Shown: piece after piece, positions 1 to 12,800 of the stretch
Numbering within the stretch: the first letter of the stretch is position 1
How the letters are laid out: each line of letters begins with the position of its first letter
Source of the DNA: Nocardioides humi
GTDB lineage: Bacteria; Actinomycetota; Actinomycetes; Propionibacteriales; Nocardioidaceae
Assembly (NCBI RefSeq): GCF_006494775.1
Contig: NZ_CP041146.1
Coordinates: forward strand, 3,968,001 to 4,032,000
DNA: 64,000 nucleotides
Reading direction: 5' to 3'
Translations under genes and position numbers: made by a program
The notes under the pieces: model-generated
Told to the model about the DNA's origin: nothing
Databases searched by the model: none
Seen by the model: the letters and a program-made list of their open reading frames with translations, nothing else

Positions 1-228
1 GTCCACTGGTTCAGCGCTCTTCCGGGACTGCTCAGCCTTGTGGGGCTGCTGCTCCACCACACGGCCTACCGGCGGGCCTGGCGGGTGACCGTCGAGCCCG
101 CTGCTTCGAGCGGCAGCGCGATCCAGGTCGGCGGCGACCTCGACAAGGTGCGGTCGATGCGGGTGTTCGCGGAGCTCGTCGACTGGCTCGAGAGTGGACG
201 GCACGTCGACGACTTCCCGGTCGGGTGA
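1..228 (+). CDS. C-terminal fragment of a membrane protein, unknown function
   Basis: The reading frame is open from base 1 and ends in a stop at 226-228, so only the last 75 residues are inside the window. The first 20 or so residues visible are hydrophobic (FSALPGLLSLVGLLLHH) and look like the end of a membrane helix. They are followed by a charged soluble tail ending DDFPVG. An internal ATG at 40 would give 62 residues but would cut the helix, so the gene most likely begins upstream of the window. I do not recognise the family. It converges on the rhamnose genes across the hairpins at 295-355. Confidence 0.55.
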   Translation, partial: VHWFSALPGLLSLVGLLLHHTAYRRAWRVTVEPAASSGSAIQVGGDLDKVRSMRVFAELVDWLESGRHVDDFPVG

Positions 229-294
229 TCGGGCGGGTCGCTCCGATGCCGTCCCACCAGTCTCATTCGTCTCATGCGACGGGCGGTTCATGCA

Positions 295-355
295 CTTGTC
301 AGGTGTTGCAACCCCTGACAAGCGCATGGATCCCCGGACATCCGGGGATCCATGC
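295..355. terminator. Two adjacent hairpins between convergent genes, likely bidirectional terminator
   Basis: Bases 324-338 and 341-355 form a perfect 15-bp stem with a 2-nt loop (arm GCATGGATCCCCGGA). Just before it, 295-303 and 314-322 form a 9-bp stem (CTTGTCAGG) around a GTTGCAAC palindrome. Both lie between the convergent ends of the membrane-protein fragment and rmlCD. There is no U-tract, which is common for actinobacterial hairpin terminators. Confidence 0.65.
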
Positions 356-370
356 AGCAGCCAGCCCAGC

Positions 371-391
371 CACGCAGCTCAGCCACGCAGC

Positions 392-396
<5 letters not shown>
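371..396. repeat. 13-bp tandem duplication over the rmlCD stop codon
   Basis: CACGCAGCTCAGC occurs twice back to back (371-383 and 384-396). The second copy contains the reverse-strand stop codon of rmlCD (392-394), so the duplicated copy lies just outside the gene. Confidence 0.8.
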
Positions 397-3771
<3,375 letters not shown>

Positions 3772-3802
3772 CGCGAGCCCGTCGCAGATCGTGCTCGCCG
3801 CC

Positions 3803-3829
3803 CGGTCCTCGCTGCGCTCGGACCGCGGG
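3803..3829. repeat. Dispersed palindromic repeat, copy 1
   Basis: A 27-base element of the form CGGTCC...GGACCGCGGG with centre TCGCTGCGCTC lies between the convergent ends of rmlA and the GT2 gene (gap 3772-3945). The reverse complement of 60567-60593 matches it with one mismatch. The rest of the gap is GC-rich and imperfectly repetitive, without a credible gene. It may act as a bidirectional terminator or a REP-like element. Confidence 0.7.
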
Positions 3830-3945
3830 CTTCGCACGATGCGGCTTCGCCGCCGTGCGCCGCGCTGCCGCGTGCGCCGTCGAGCCCGGTAGGTGGTTGC
3901 GTCCGCGTGGCGGCAAGACCGAGCGTGGACGAGACGGAGCGTGGA

Positions 3946-5508
3946 TCAGCGACCGCGCAGCCGGCCCAGCAGACCCCTGCGGGCGGGCGGCTCCTCGGCG
4001 GGGACCCGCAGGAGCAGCCCGTCCTGCGCGGAGTAGTCCAGGACGATCGGCCCGACCTGCGTGCCGGCGGGCAGGTCGCTGAACGCCCGCTTGATGCCGG
4101 TGCGCCCGTCCAGCTCGCACATCCCGAGCACCAGGTGGGCGCCCGGCGGCACCGGGCCGCCCATCGCGGCCGTCCGCGGGTCGAAGCGCGCGGTGAACCG
4201 GCCGGCCGGCTCGAGCGTGCCGTCCTCCTGCTCGACCAGATCGACCGCCGAGGTCGCCGGCAGCAGCCAGTTGACCCGGGTCGGTGCGTGCCGGATCGCG
4301 ACGTCGACGAAGGCGCCCGAGACGTCCGCGCTCGGCGTCAGCCCGCGCTCGGCGAGCAGACCGGCCAGCGGCTCGGGCAGGTCGCGCACGATGCTCCCGT
4401 CCGGCGTACGACGGGCGAACGGCTGCCCGGGGACCCGACTCCAGGCCACGGTGCCGGTCACGGTCACACCGCCGTCGCCGGCGTCCTCGACCGCCGTGAC
4501 GGTGAACTCCGGCTTCCGGTCGATCCCGTCGCGCAGGAAGTCGGCTGCCGCCTCGGCGTACCCGGCTCGGAACAGGGTGATCGCCACCCGGCTGCGCTCG
4601 GGGAGCAGCGCGTCCAGCTCGGGCGGCACGTACGCCGCCAGCATCCGCGCCACCTCGGCCCGCGCCTGCGCCACGGAGGCGTCCTCGGGGTCGGCGCGCT
4701 GGCCGAGCTGCGAGACCAGCCGCACGTGGACGTTCTGGGCGAGCAGCTCGTCGCGGATCCCCGGCGTCTCGACCTCCGCGATCAGCCGGAACAGCCTGTC
4801 GAGATAGGGCCAGTACTCCGGATCGCCGCTGTAGTCGAGCTTCGTGCCGTCGCTGGACGTCGAGTTGTTCTCGGCGGTCTTGCGCCAGTGGTAGAACGGC
4901 GTCGAGCTCAGCAGCGCCACCTGCGGCTCGCGCCGGATCACGCCGACGTGGAAGAACAGGTCCTCCCACAGGTGTCGCGGCGCCTCCGGGAACCGGATGT
5001 CGTGCTCCAGCAGGTACGTCCGCCGGTACAGCTTGTGCGGTGTCATCGGCAGCAGCCCGCGCAGCGGCTCGTCCCGGGCGTCCGGGCTGTCGTGGGTGTA
5101 GTGCGTGAGCCCCCACCGGGCGATCTGGGTCCGCACCTCCTTGCCGTTGACCACGTCGGCGCCCGCCTCGTCGCCCAGCGCGACGCCGGCGCGGAGCGCG
5201 TCGGGATACAGCTCGTCGTCGTGGTCCATGAAGAGCACGTAGCGCCCGCGCGCCTCCCGGACACCGACATTGCGCGGCCGGCTCGGCCACCCCGACGCCT
5301 CCAGGACGAACGCGCGGTAGTTGGCCCGCGGTGCCGCGATCCGCTCGATCCGCTGCGCGGTGTCGTCGGGCGAGCCGTCGTCGAGCAGCAGCACCTCGAT
5401 CTCGGCCTGCGGCAGGGTCTGCGCGTCCAGCGACGCGATCGCCCGGTCCAGCCCGGGCCCGGAGCGGTAGGTCGGGATCACGACGGACACCGCAGGAGCC
5501 TCGGCCAT
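3946..5508 (-). CDS. Family 2 glycosyltransferase
   Basis: Probably transfers a sugar during cell-surface polymer synthesis; donor and acceptor cannot be read from sequence. The N-terminal domain is classical GT-A fold: VSVVIPTYRS near residue 8, LLLDDGSPDD near 40, and FMDHDDELYPDAL near 93, where the DHD supplies the metal site. After about residue 280 comes a beta-rich C-terminal region of some 230 residues, ending in a basic RRGLLGRLRGR tail. It lies beside rmlA, so a rhamnosyltransferase is possible but unproven. A TAGACT box 6 nt before the ATG suggests leaderless transcription. Confidence 0.85.
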   Translation of the reverse strand: MAEAPAVSVVIPTYRSGPGLDRAIASLDAQTLPQAEIEVLLLDDGSPDDTAQRIERIAAPRANYRAFVLEASGWPSRPRNVGVREARGRYVLFMDHDDELYPDALRAGVALGDEAGADVVNGKEVRTQIARWGLTHYTHDSPDARDEPLRGLLPMTPHKLYRRTYLLEHDIRFPEAPRHLWEDLFFHVGVIRREPQVALLSSTPFYHWRKTAENNSTSSDGTKLDYSGDPEYWPYLDRLFRLIAEVETPGIRDELLAQNVHVRLVSQLGQRADPEDASVAQARAEVARMLAAYVPPELDALLPERSRVAITLFRAGYAEAAADFLRDGIDRKPEFTVTAVEDAGDGGVTVTGTVAWSRVPGQPFARRTPDGSIVRDLPEPLAGLLAERGLTPSADVSGAFVDVAIRHAPTRVNWLLPATSAVDLVEQEDGTLEPAGRFTARFDPRTAAMGGPVPPGAHLVLGMCELDGRTGIKRAFSDLPAGTQVGPIVLDYSAQDGLLLRVPAEEPPARRGLLGRLRGR

Positions 5509-5514
5509 GCCCGA

Positions 5515-5520
5515 AGTCTA
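5515..5520 (-). promoter_or_regulatory. -10 box, leaderless GT2 gene
   Basis: TAGACT on the minus strand lies 6 nt before the ATG at 5508. This matches TANNNT and places the transcript start at the start codon. Confidence 0.55.
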
Positions 5521-5577
5521 GTGTCGCGCCATGCGCCGGGTGGCGCACGTCGCGGGGGAGATCCCCGGCCGCGAGCG

Positions 5578-5636
5578 CCACCGGCCACCGGCCACCGGCC
5601 ACCGGCCACCGGCCACCGGCCACCGGCCGCCGGCGC
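5578..5636. repeat. 7-bp tandem repeat (CCGGCCA)n
   Basis: Six exact copies of CCGGCCA (5581-5622) are preceded by a partial copy and followed by two degenerate ones (CCGGCCG, CCGGCGC). The array lies between the divergent GT2 and folP genes, about 40-95 bp upstream of the folP start. Confidence 0.95.
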
Positions 5637-5661
5637 TGAGAGCGCTGACTGCGCCGACCAC

Positions 5662-5667
5662 TAGGGT
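5662..5667 (+). promoter_or_regulatory. -10 box, leaderless folP
   Basis: TAGGGT lies 7 nt before the ATG at 5675, so the folate operon transcript would begin at or next to the start codon. No Shine-Dalgarno site is visible. Confidence 0.6.
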
Positions 5668-5674
5668 TTCGGGC

Positions 5675-6553
5675 ATGACTGCTCCGCCGGCCCCGCTGGT
5701 GATGGGGGTCGTCAACGTCACGCCGGACTCCTTCTCCGACGGGGGCCGGTACGACGACCCCGAGCGCGCGATCGCCCACGGTCGCGAGCTGCTGGCGCAG
5801 GGCGCCGACATCCTCGACGTCGGCGGCGAGTCCACCCGGCCCGGGGCGACCCGGCCGCTGCTCGCGGAGGAGCTCGACCGCGTCGTACCCGTCATCGAGG
5901 CCCTCGCCGGCGACGGCGCGACGGTCTCGGTCGACACCATGCGCGCCGAGGTCGCGGCCCGTGCGGTCGACGCCGGCGCCCGGATCGTCAACGACGTCTC
6001 CGGCGGCCTGGCCGACCCGGAGATCCTCGACGTGGTGGCGCGCACCGGTGCGACCTACGTCGCGATGCACTGGCGCGCCCACAGCGACCGGATGCAGCAG
6101 TTCACCGAGTACGACGACCAGGGTGGCGTGGTCGCCGCCGTGCGCGCCGAGCTGGCGGAGCGGGTCGCGGCCATCCGCGCCGCGGGGGTCCGCGACGAGC
6201 AGGTCGTGCTCGACCCCGGGCTGGGCTTCGCCAAGCTGGCGCACCACAACTGGGAGCTGCTGCGGCGGCTCGACGTCCTGGCGGGGCTCGGGTTCCCGCT
6301 GCTCGTCGGGGCCAGCCGCAAGACCTTCCTCGGCCGGCTGCTCGAGGACGCCGCGGGCGAGCCGCGGCCGGTGGGGGAGCGGGAGGCGGCCGGGGTGGCC
6401 CTGAGCGGCCTGCTGGCGGCGGGACTCGGCGGGGCGGCGGTGTGGTGCCTGCGCGTCCACGATGTGCGTGCCCACCGCGACGCGCTCGCCGTTGCGGCAC
6501 AGTGGGGGCCAGCCGCGGATCGGGCCGTGGCGCCGGAGAGGGACGGGGAATGA
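5675..6553 (+). CDS. folP: Dihydropteroate synthase
   Basis: Condenses hydroxymethyl-dihydropterin pyrophosphate with para-aminobenzoate to give dihydropteroate; it is the sulfonamide target. The 292-residue TIM barrel begins MGVVNVTPDSFSDGG and has DVGGESTRPGA, NDVSGG, LDPGLGFAK and GASRKTFLG, all pterin-site signatures. An in-frame start at 5531 would add a low-complexity translation of the heptamer repeat, so I chose the ATG at 5675 behind the TAGGGT box. It is the first gene of a tightly coupled operon, overlapping folB by 4 bp. Confidence 0.95.
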   Translation: MTAPPAPLVMGVVNVTPDSFSDGGRYDDPERAIAHGRELLAQGADILDVGGESTRPGATRPLLAEELDRVVPVIEALAGDGATVSVDTMRAEVAARAVDAGARIVNDVSGGLADPEILDVVARTGATYVAMHWRAHSDRMQQFTEYDDQGGVVAAVRAELAERVAAIRAAGVRDEQVVLDPGLGFAKLAHHNWELLRRLDVLAGLGFPLLVGASRKTFLGRLLEDAAGEPRPVGEREAAGVALSGLLAAGLGGAAVWCLRVHDVRAHRDALAVAAQWGPAADRAVAPERDGE

Positions 6554-6957
6554 CGGACGAGCTGAGCATCCTCGGCATCGAGTGCTTCGCCCACCACGGC
6601 GTCTTCGACCACGAGCGACGCGACGGCCAGGTCTTCAGGATCGACCTGACCCTGGGCATCGACACGGCCCCCGCGGCCGCCTCGGACGACTTGCGCAACA
6701 CTGTTGACTACGGAAGCCTCGTCGACCAGGTCGTGGCCGCCGTGACGAGGGACCCGGTCGACCTGATCGAGACCCTCGCGCAACGGATCGCGGACACCTG
6801 CCTGTTGGACCCTCGTGTTGAATGGGTGCGTGTGACCGTCCACAAGCCGGATGCGCCGATCCAGGCGACGTTCGCCGACGTACAGCTCACCATCACCCGC
6901 CGCCGTGAGGCGGCAGGGGTGGGAGACCGAACCGGGAAGGCAGAGGGCCCAGCATGA
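6550..6957 (+). CDS. folB: Dihydroneopterin aldolase
   Basis: Cleaves 7,8-dihydroneopterin to hydroxymethyl-dihydropterin and glycolaldehyde. The 135-residue protein has the FolB pattern: LGIECFAHHGVFDHERRDGQ, TVDYGSLV, LIETLAQRIAD and a VTVHKPDAPI strand carrying the catalytic Lys. It overlaps folP and folK by ATGA at each end. About 15 extra polar residues trail the domain. Confidence 0.94.
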   Translation: MTDELSILGIECFAHHGVFDHERRDGQVFRIDLTLGIDTAPAAASDDLRNTVDYGSLVDQVVAAVTRDPVDLIETLAQRIADTCLLDPRVEWVRVTVHKPDAPIQATFADVQLTITRRREAAGVGDRTGKAEGPA

Positions 6958-7523
6958 CCGAGACCCCCAATCCGAATATCGTCGACGCGGACACGCTGAC
7001 CGGCGAGATGCGGCCGATCCGGCGGGTGGTGATCGCTCTCGGCTCCAACCTCGGCGAGCGCTTCGCGACCCTCCAGGGCGCGCTCGGCGCCCTCGCCGAC
7101 ACCCCGGAGGTCTGGGTCACCGGGGTCTCCCCGGTCTACGAGAGCACGCCGGTCGACTGCCCGCCCGACGCCCAGAACTTCCTCAACGCGGTCGTGCTCG
7201 CCGACACCACCCTGTCGGCCCACCGCCTGATCGACCGGGCCCTGGCCATCGAGGACGCCTTCGAGCGCGAGCGCAGCGAGGTCAAGAACGCCCCGCGCAC
7301 CCTCGACGTCGACCTGATCGTGGTCGGCGACCGCCGCAGCGACACCGACGAGCTCCGCCTGCCGCATCCCCGCGCCCACGAGCGGGCGTTCGTGCTGCAG
7401 CCCTGGCTCGACGTCGAGCAGGACGCCGTCCTCCTCGACCGCGGCCCGATCGCCGACCTGCTGGCGGCGATCGGCACCGACGGCCTGACCCGCCGCGACG
7501 ACCTGGTGCTCGAGACGGAATGA
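6954..7523 (+). CDS. folK: 2-amino-4-hydroxy-6-hydroxymethyldihydropteridine pyrophosphokinase
   Basis: Pyrophosphorylates hydroxymethyl-dihydropterin with ATP, making the FolP substrate. The 189 residues contain IALGSNLGERFATLQ, FLNAVV and the family signature RTLDVDLIVVGD, followed by LRLPHPRAHERAFVLQPW. About 22 residues precede the domain. The ATG overlaps the folB stop by 4 bp. Confidence 0.94.
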   Translation: MTETPNPNIVDADTLTGEMRPIRRVVIALGSNLGERFATLQGALGALADTPEVWVTGVSPVYESTPVDCPPDAQNFLNAVVLADTTLSAHRLIDRALAIEDAFERERSEVKNAPRTLDVDLIVVGDRRSDTDELRLPHPRAHERAFVLQPWLDVEQDAVLLDRGPIADLLAAIGTDGLTRRDDLVLETE

Positions 7524-7530
7524 CCTCGGC

Positions 7531-8052
7531 GTGAGCCGGGACCCGGTCCAGCCGCCGGAGGAGCCCGAGCAGCCTCCGGGACCCTCGCCGGACGGGCTCC
7601 GGCCGACCGGGCTGCCCACCGTCCTCGGCTGGGCCGCGGTCGGACTCGTCGCCGGCTGGGCCGTCCAGCCGCTGTGCGACCGGCTGGGCGTCGTACCCCC
7701 GCTGGTGTCGGCCCCGCAGCCCCTCGCGCTGCTGCTGCTCGCCGCGATCCTGGGGTACGTCGCCTGGGTCACCCACCGCGCCGTGCACGTGCGCCGCGAG
7801 CGGCTCGAGGCGCACCAGGCCGTCAACCGGCTGGTCCTGGCTCGGGCCAGCGTGCTGGTCGCGGCGCTGGTGACGGGCGGCTACGTCGGCTACGCGCTCT
7901 CGTGGATCGGCGACCCGGCCGAGCTGGCCGACGAGCGGATGGCGCGGTCGTTCGCCGCGGCGGCGTGCGCGCTCGCGGCGGTGGTCGCGGGCCTCTTCCT
8001 CGAGCGGGCCTGCCGGGTCCGCGACGACGATCCGCCCGCCGGCCGAGGCTGA
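7531..8052 (+). CDS. DUF3180 family membrane protein
   Basis: A 173-residue protein with a Pro-rich N-terminus and four predicted membrane helices (about residues 30-50, 63-85, 102-125 and 138-158). Its position right after folK is the usual one for DUF3180 in actinobacteria. The function of the family is unknown to me. The GTG at 7531 follows the folK stop by 7 bp, so it is probably the last gene of the folate operon. Confidence 0.8.
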   Translation: MSRDPVQPPEEPEQPPGPSPDGLRPTGLPTVLGWAAVGLVAGWAVQPLCDRLGVVPPLVSAPQPLALLLLAAILGYVAWVTHRAVHVRRERLEAHQAVNRLVLARASVLVAALVTGGYVGYALSWIGDPAELADERMARSFAAAACALAAVVAGLFLERACRVRDDDPPAGRG

Positions 8053-8096
8053 GCGCCCGGGTTTCAGGGTGGCGCGCCGGGGAGAGGCTGCGCTCC

Positions 8097-9074
8097 ATGC
8101 GCCTGCTCACCGCTCTCGCCCTGTCGCTCTCGCTCGGCCTGGTCGCCGCGCCCGCCGGCGCCCGCGCGGCCGCGGCGCCCGACCCGCAGACCCTGGCCGC
8201 CTTCGACGCGGCCGTCACGCTGTCGTACGGCACCGCGTGGCAGAGCGAGAGCGGCACCGTCACGGAGGCCTGCACCGACGCCGAGGACGGCGACAGCGTC
8301 ATGGTCATCGACTACGACGTCCGGACCGGGACCAAGCGGATCCGCACGGCCGAGGAGAGCGACGTGCCGCGCCAGGTGATCGAGCGCGGCCGGACCCGCT
8401 ACGCCCGCACCGCCCCCGCCGTCCGCAAGTCGCTGCGGGTGCACCGCGCGCCGGTGCCCGCCAAGTGGATCAAGAGCCGGGCCGCGGTCGCCGGCGCCGA
8501 CCCCTCGGAGGAGCTGTGGGGCGACGAGGACGGCCCGCTCATCAGCACCGACCAGTGGGACGAGCTCACCATGAGCGCCAACCCGGGCGGCGGCGCCACC
8601 TTCACCGGCACCACCACGTACGGGATGACGGCGTACGGTCACTACGTCTTGTCGATCACCGCGGTGAGCGACGCGGCCGGCCGGCTGGTCCGGGTCGACG
8701 CACGCCACGAGCAGGTGGGCGCGGGCGGTGCGGTCGAGAGCGTCGAGACCTGTGCCCTCACCTGGACCTGGGCCCGGCCGCAGATCACGATCCCGAAGAA
8801 GGCCCGGGCCAACAAGCACAAGGTGCGCTACCAGTGGGAGCGCAAGGGCGTCGCGCGGGCGATCCGGACGACTTGGCAGGCCAACGAGCGGCTCGAGGCC
8901 GGCGCGAGCGAGGCCGAGGTCGTCGCCTGGCTGCACACCAAGGTCGCGGCGAAGCAGCGGCGGGCGCTGGGCATCAAGCTGATCCAGGGCAAGGCCAAGC
9001 GGGGCGCCAAGCCCGCGATCGCCTTCAAGATCACGGTGCGCGACGGGACGGCGTCGTACAAGCCGGTGCGCTGA
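8097..9074 (+). CDS. Secreted protein of unknown function
   Basis: A 325-residue protein with a clear signal peptide: MRLL followed by a hydrophobic run, and probable cleavage after AGARA near residue 24. The mature part is mostly polar with two Cys in strand-like segments (VTEACTD and VETCALTW). It carries DYDVRTGTKRI, GTTTYGMTAYGHYVLS and a basic C-terminus. The pattern of short beta strands suggests an LppX/LprG-like extracellular fold, but this is only an impression; I do not recognise the family. Longer upstream starts overlap the DUF3180 gene and lose the signal peptide. Confidence 0.75.
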   Translation: MRLLTALALSLSLGLVAAPAGARAAAAPDPQTLAAFDAAVTLSYGTAWQSESGTVTEACTDAEDGDSVMVIDYDVRTGTKRIRTAEESDVPRQVIERGRTRYARTAPAVRKSLRVHRAPVPAKWIKSRAAVAGADPSEELWGDEDGPLISTDQWDELTMSANPGGGATFTGTTTYGMTAYGHYVLSITAVSDAAGRLVRVDARHEQVGAGGAVESVETCALTWTWARPQITIPKKARANKHKVRYQWERKGVARAIRTTWQANERLEAGASEAEVVAWLHTKVAAKQRRALGIKLIQGKAKRGAKPAIAFKITVRDGTASYKPVR

Positions 9075-9152
9075 CGCCGCACCGCACGAGCCCTGTGACG
9101 GTTGGGACGGATGTGACGAGCGTGTCTACCGCGTCCCGGCGCTCGGGAGGCT

Positions 9153-9158
9153 TACCGT
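9153..9158 (+). promoter_or_regulatory. -10 box, leaderless coiled-coil protein gene
   Basis: TACCGT lies 7 nt before the ATG at 9166, which selects that codon over the overlapping GTG at 9157. Confidence 0.55.
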
Positions 9159-9165
9159 GCTGGTT

Positions 9166-9762
9166 ATGACTTCCCCTGTCATGTCCGGCCACCGCCGCCG
9201 TCAGCGGTCGACCCGTGTCGTGGTCGCCGTGCTCCTCCTCGTGCTCGCGACGCTCGCCGTCGCCGGCACGGCCGTGACGGGATCCTGGGTCCTCGTCACG
9301 CTCGCCGCCGTCGCCGCCCTCGTGCTCGGCGCGGCCGCCACCAAGATCACCCACTCCGAGCTCCTGGACTCCCGTCAGGAGGCAGCCCGCGACCGCGCCG
9401 ACCAGGCGCGCGCGTACGCCGAGCTGACCGAGGTCCGCACGGCCGAGAACGTCGAGTTCGCCGCCGACATGACCGGCAAGGTCGCCAAGCGCGACGCCAC
9501 CATCGCCCGCCTGGAGAAGCGGCTCGGCGACGCCGCGGCCGAGCTGGCCGACGCACGCCGGGAGCTGGTGGAGTCGGGCGAGCGCGCCGAGGAGGCGCAG
9601 CGCACCATCGACCGGCTCACCCAGCAGCTGGCCCACGCCGAGGAGCGGGCCGGCCAGGCCGTCGTCCGGGTCGCCGAGCTGGAGGCCGAGCTCGACATCC
9701 TCACCGCCCAGATCCACGCCCTCGAGGCCCAGGCGCGCACCCAGGCCCGCCGCCCCGCCTGA
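9166..9762 (+). CDS. Two-helix membrane protein with long coiled coil
   Basis: A 198-residue protein. A basic N-terminus is followed by two membrane helices (about residues 17-36 and 41-60). The rest is a heptad-rich coiled coil of about 130 residues dense in Ala, Glu and Arg (for example ITHSELLDSRQEAARDRADQ). This architecture suits a cell-envelope scaffold or septum-associated protein. It lies between the folate operon and the polymer island, where mycobacteria also carry a membrane protein, as I recall. The family is not identified. Confidence 0.75.
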   Translation: MTSPVMSGHRRRQRSTRVVVAVLLLVLATLAVAGTAVTGSWVLVTLAAVAALVLGAAATKITHSELLDSRQEAARDRADQARAYAELTEVRTAENVEFAADMTGKVAKRDATIARLEKRLGDAAAELADARRELVESGERAEEAQRTIDRLTQQLAHAEERAGQAVVRVAELEAELDILTAQIHALEAQARTQARRPA

Positions 9763-9781
9763 CCCACTGATCCCCGCTAGG

Positions 9782-9787
9782 TAGCAT
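9782..9787 (+). promoter_or_regulatory. -10 box upstream of the GT2/TagF fusion gene
   Basis: TAGCAT lies about 42 nt before the TTG start. A GGAAGGA site (9812-9818) lies between, so this transcript would have a short leader. Confidence 0.45.
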
Positions 9788-9829
9788 CGGGCGACCCTGA
9801 ACTCGTCGACCCGGAAGGACGCTGCCGCC

Positions 9830-12800
9830 TTGGCACTCGACCGCGCCCGCGCCCAGCAGGGCCTGATCCGGCTCGCCAAGGCAGGACCCGGCCGGCTGCG
9901 GGGGCCCGTGGGGCGGGCCACCCGGCGGTTCCGGGGGGAGTTCTCCGGGCCGCTGGTGACGGTGGTGCTGCCGGTCAGCGACGACGACACCACCCGGATC
10001 GGCACCTGCCTGGACTCGCTGAAGGTCCAGACCCACCGCAACCTCGAGGTCCTGGTCGTGCGCTTCGGGCGGCACGAGCGGGTCACCGCCACCGTGCGCG
10101 AGCACGCCGCCCAGGACTGGCGGATCAAGACCCGGATCCGGGTCGAGAGGTCCCTCGCGGCGGCCCGCAACACCGGCGTCGCGGCCGCGTCCGGCGAGCT
10201 GGTGGTCGTGGTCACCAACGGCGGCGACGACTTCGTCCACACCGGCATCGAGCGGCTGGTCGAGGCGCACCGACGCTCGGCGTCGCCCGTGGTCGTGGGC
10301 GCGATGCGCGAGCCCGACATCGCGGGCTGGATCCCCGACTCGGCGTACGACGCCGCCCACCACACGCCCGTGCGCGCCACCACGCTCGCCGCCACCCCCG
10401 TCGCCGTCACCGACCTCGGGCTGGGCAACAAGCTCTTCACCCGGACGTACTGGAAGCGGGCCGGCCTGCGGTTCACCGACGAGTTCCCCGACGGCGCCGA
10501 CGTCGCGCTCGGGCTGCTGGAGCGGGCGCCGGCGTTCGACCTGCTCACGGACTTCACCTACATCCCCACCGACCGGCGCGACGGCGTCCAGGTCGGCACC
10601 GTCCCCGACGTCCTCAGCGGGTTGCCCGACTGGATCGACCGCAACGACCACACCTGGCACCGGGTCGAGGCGCTGGGGCTGCCCGAGGTCCGGGAGTGGT
10701 TCCTGTGGGGCGTGCTCGACACGGCCGTGCAGCCGCTCATCGCCGACGTTGAGCGGGCCGACGGGCGCCAGTGGCAGACGCTGCGCGACCACGTCGCGAT
10801 GCTGCTCCAGGCGGCCGACGAGCACGTCTGGGCCCGCCTCAACGCCGAGGCGCGGGTGAAGCTGTGGCTGCTGCAGCACGATCACCGCAAGGCTCTCGAG
10901 GACTTCCTCGGCGCCCGGCTCTTCACCCGCGGCAACCGGCCCACCGAGGTCCGTGACGGCAAGGTCTGGGCGCTGCTGCCGCACCACGACGACACCCGGC
11001 TCGGCATCCCGCCGGAGCTGTTCGAGATGACCGCCGACGAGACCCGGTTCCGGGCGATGCTGCGCGAGGTCCGCTGGATCGACGCCACGACCCTCGAGCT
11101 GACCGTCTTCGCTGCCATCGACTTCGTCCACATGACCGGCCTCCCGGCGATCACCTGCGCCCTCGTCGACCGGGAGACCGGACAGCGCCTCCCGCTCGAG
11201 GTCCGTCGGTTCCGCGACGCCCGCGCCAACCAGGCGCTGCGGCGCCACCAGGACTTCTCCTGGGGCGCCTTCGACGCCATCGTCCCGGTCGCCGAGGTCG
11301 TCGCGGCCACCGCCGGGGGGACCGCCACCTGGGTCGTCGAGGTCGAGATCGACGTCGACGGCGTACGACGCTCCGGCGCCGTCCCGCTCATCGACGAGCA
11401 GGCCTCGGCCGGGTTCATCGGCCGCGACCACCTGGCGCCCCGCCCGGTCGCGGGCGCCGTGGTCGCGTTCAACCCGCGCTCGGACGTCGTCGGCCTGCGG
11501 GTCCGCCCCGATGCCGGACCCCGGCTGCGCTCGCTCGAGGTCGACGGCCGTACCGTCGCCGGCGTCCTCGACCAGCCGCCCGGCGGCACGACCCGGGTGA
11601 CCGGCGTACGCGTCACCCAGGGCACTCAGCAGGTCCGCGCCGAGATCAGCACGACCCCCGAGGGCGCGGCCTTCCGGCTGCAGCTGCCCGCGGCCTGGAC
11701 CGGCCAGCGCCGCTGGCAGGTGCGCGCGCTCACCGCCGACGGCCAGGAGGTCGTGCTCGGCTGGCCCGCCGCCGCCCCCCAGTGGCTCGGCGTCGGCACC
11801 GGTGAGGTCGTCGGCTCCCGCACCGCCAGCGGCGACACCGAGCTCTACGAGACGGCCGACACCCTCGTCGTCGACGACCTCGTCGTCGAGGGCCTGCGGC
11901 TCACCGTGGCCGGCCACTGGCTCGGCGTACCTCCCTCCGGCGATGTCCGCCTCGCCCTCCTCACGCAGGCCGGCGGCACCGAGGTCCTCACCACCGAGCT
12001 CGAGCCCGGCGACGCTCCCGGCGAGGTCCGGGCGAGCGTCGAGCTGACCGTCGACCGCTGGGGCCTCGGCGCGCGTCCCCTCGCCCCTGCTTGGCTCTGG
12101 CTCGCCGTGACCGGCAACGGCACGACCACCCGCGCGCTCCTCGGCGAGCGCGGCATCGACCGGCTGCACCACTTCATGGTCGGCACGGAGCACCCCGGCT
12201 ACTCCGCCCGCGTCGTGCAGGAGGGCCGGGTCGCCGGCGTCGAGCTGCTGCCGCCGGTGCCGGTCGAGGACCGGGTGCCCTACGGCCAGACCCGGCTCCA
12301 GGAGTGGTACGCCGACGGCGACATCCCGCTCGAGCCCGACGCCGTCTACTTCCAGTCCTATGTCGGCGCGTCCGCGACCGACAGCCAGCGCGCGCTCCAC
12401 GAGGAGCTGCGGCGTACCCGGCCCGAGCTCACGCTCTACTGGGGCGTCGCGTCGGCGGCGTCCTGGGTGCCCGAGGGCGGCGTGCCGGTCGTGATGACCA
12501 CCCGCGAGTGGTACCGGGTGATGGCCGCCGCCGGGCGACTGTGCATGAACATCGACCCCGAGCGCTGGTTCCGCAAGCGCCCCGGCCAGCGGCTGCTGCA
12601 GACCTTCCACGGCTACCCGTCGAAGTCGATGGGCATCCGGATGTGGGACGCCAAGCACTACCCGCCGCGCCGGATCGAGCTGGAGCTCGCCCGCACGTCG
12701 AAGCAGTGGGACCTGATCCTCACCCCCGAGCCGGACATGGACCAGTACTACCGGCGTGAGTACGCCTACGACGGCCCGATCCACAGCGAGGGCTACCCCC

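Noticed and set aside
5531..5674. N-terminal extension of folP containing RPPATGH repeats
   Set aside because: It is only the translation of the 7-bp DNA repeat; the -10 box lies downstream of that start.
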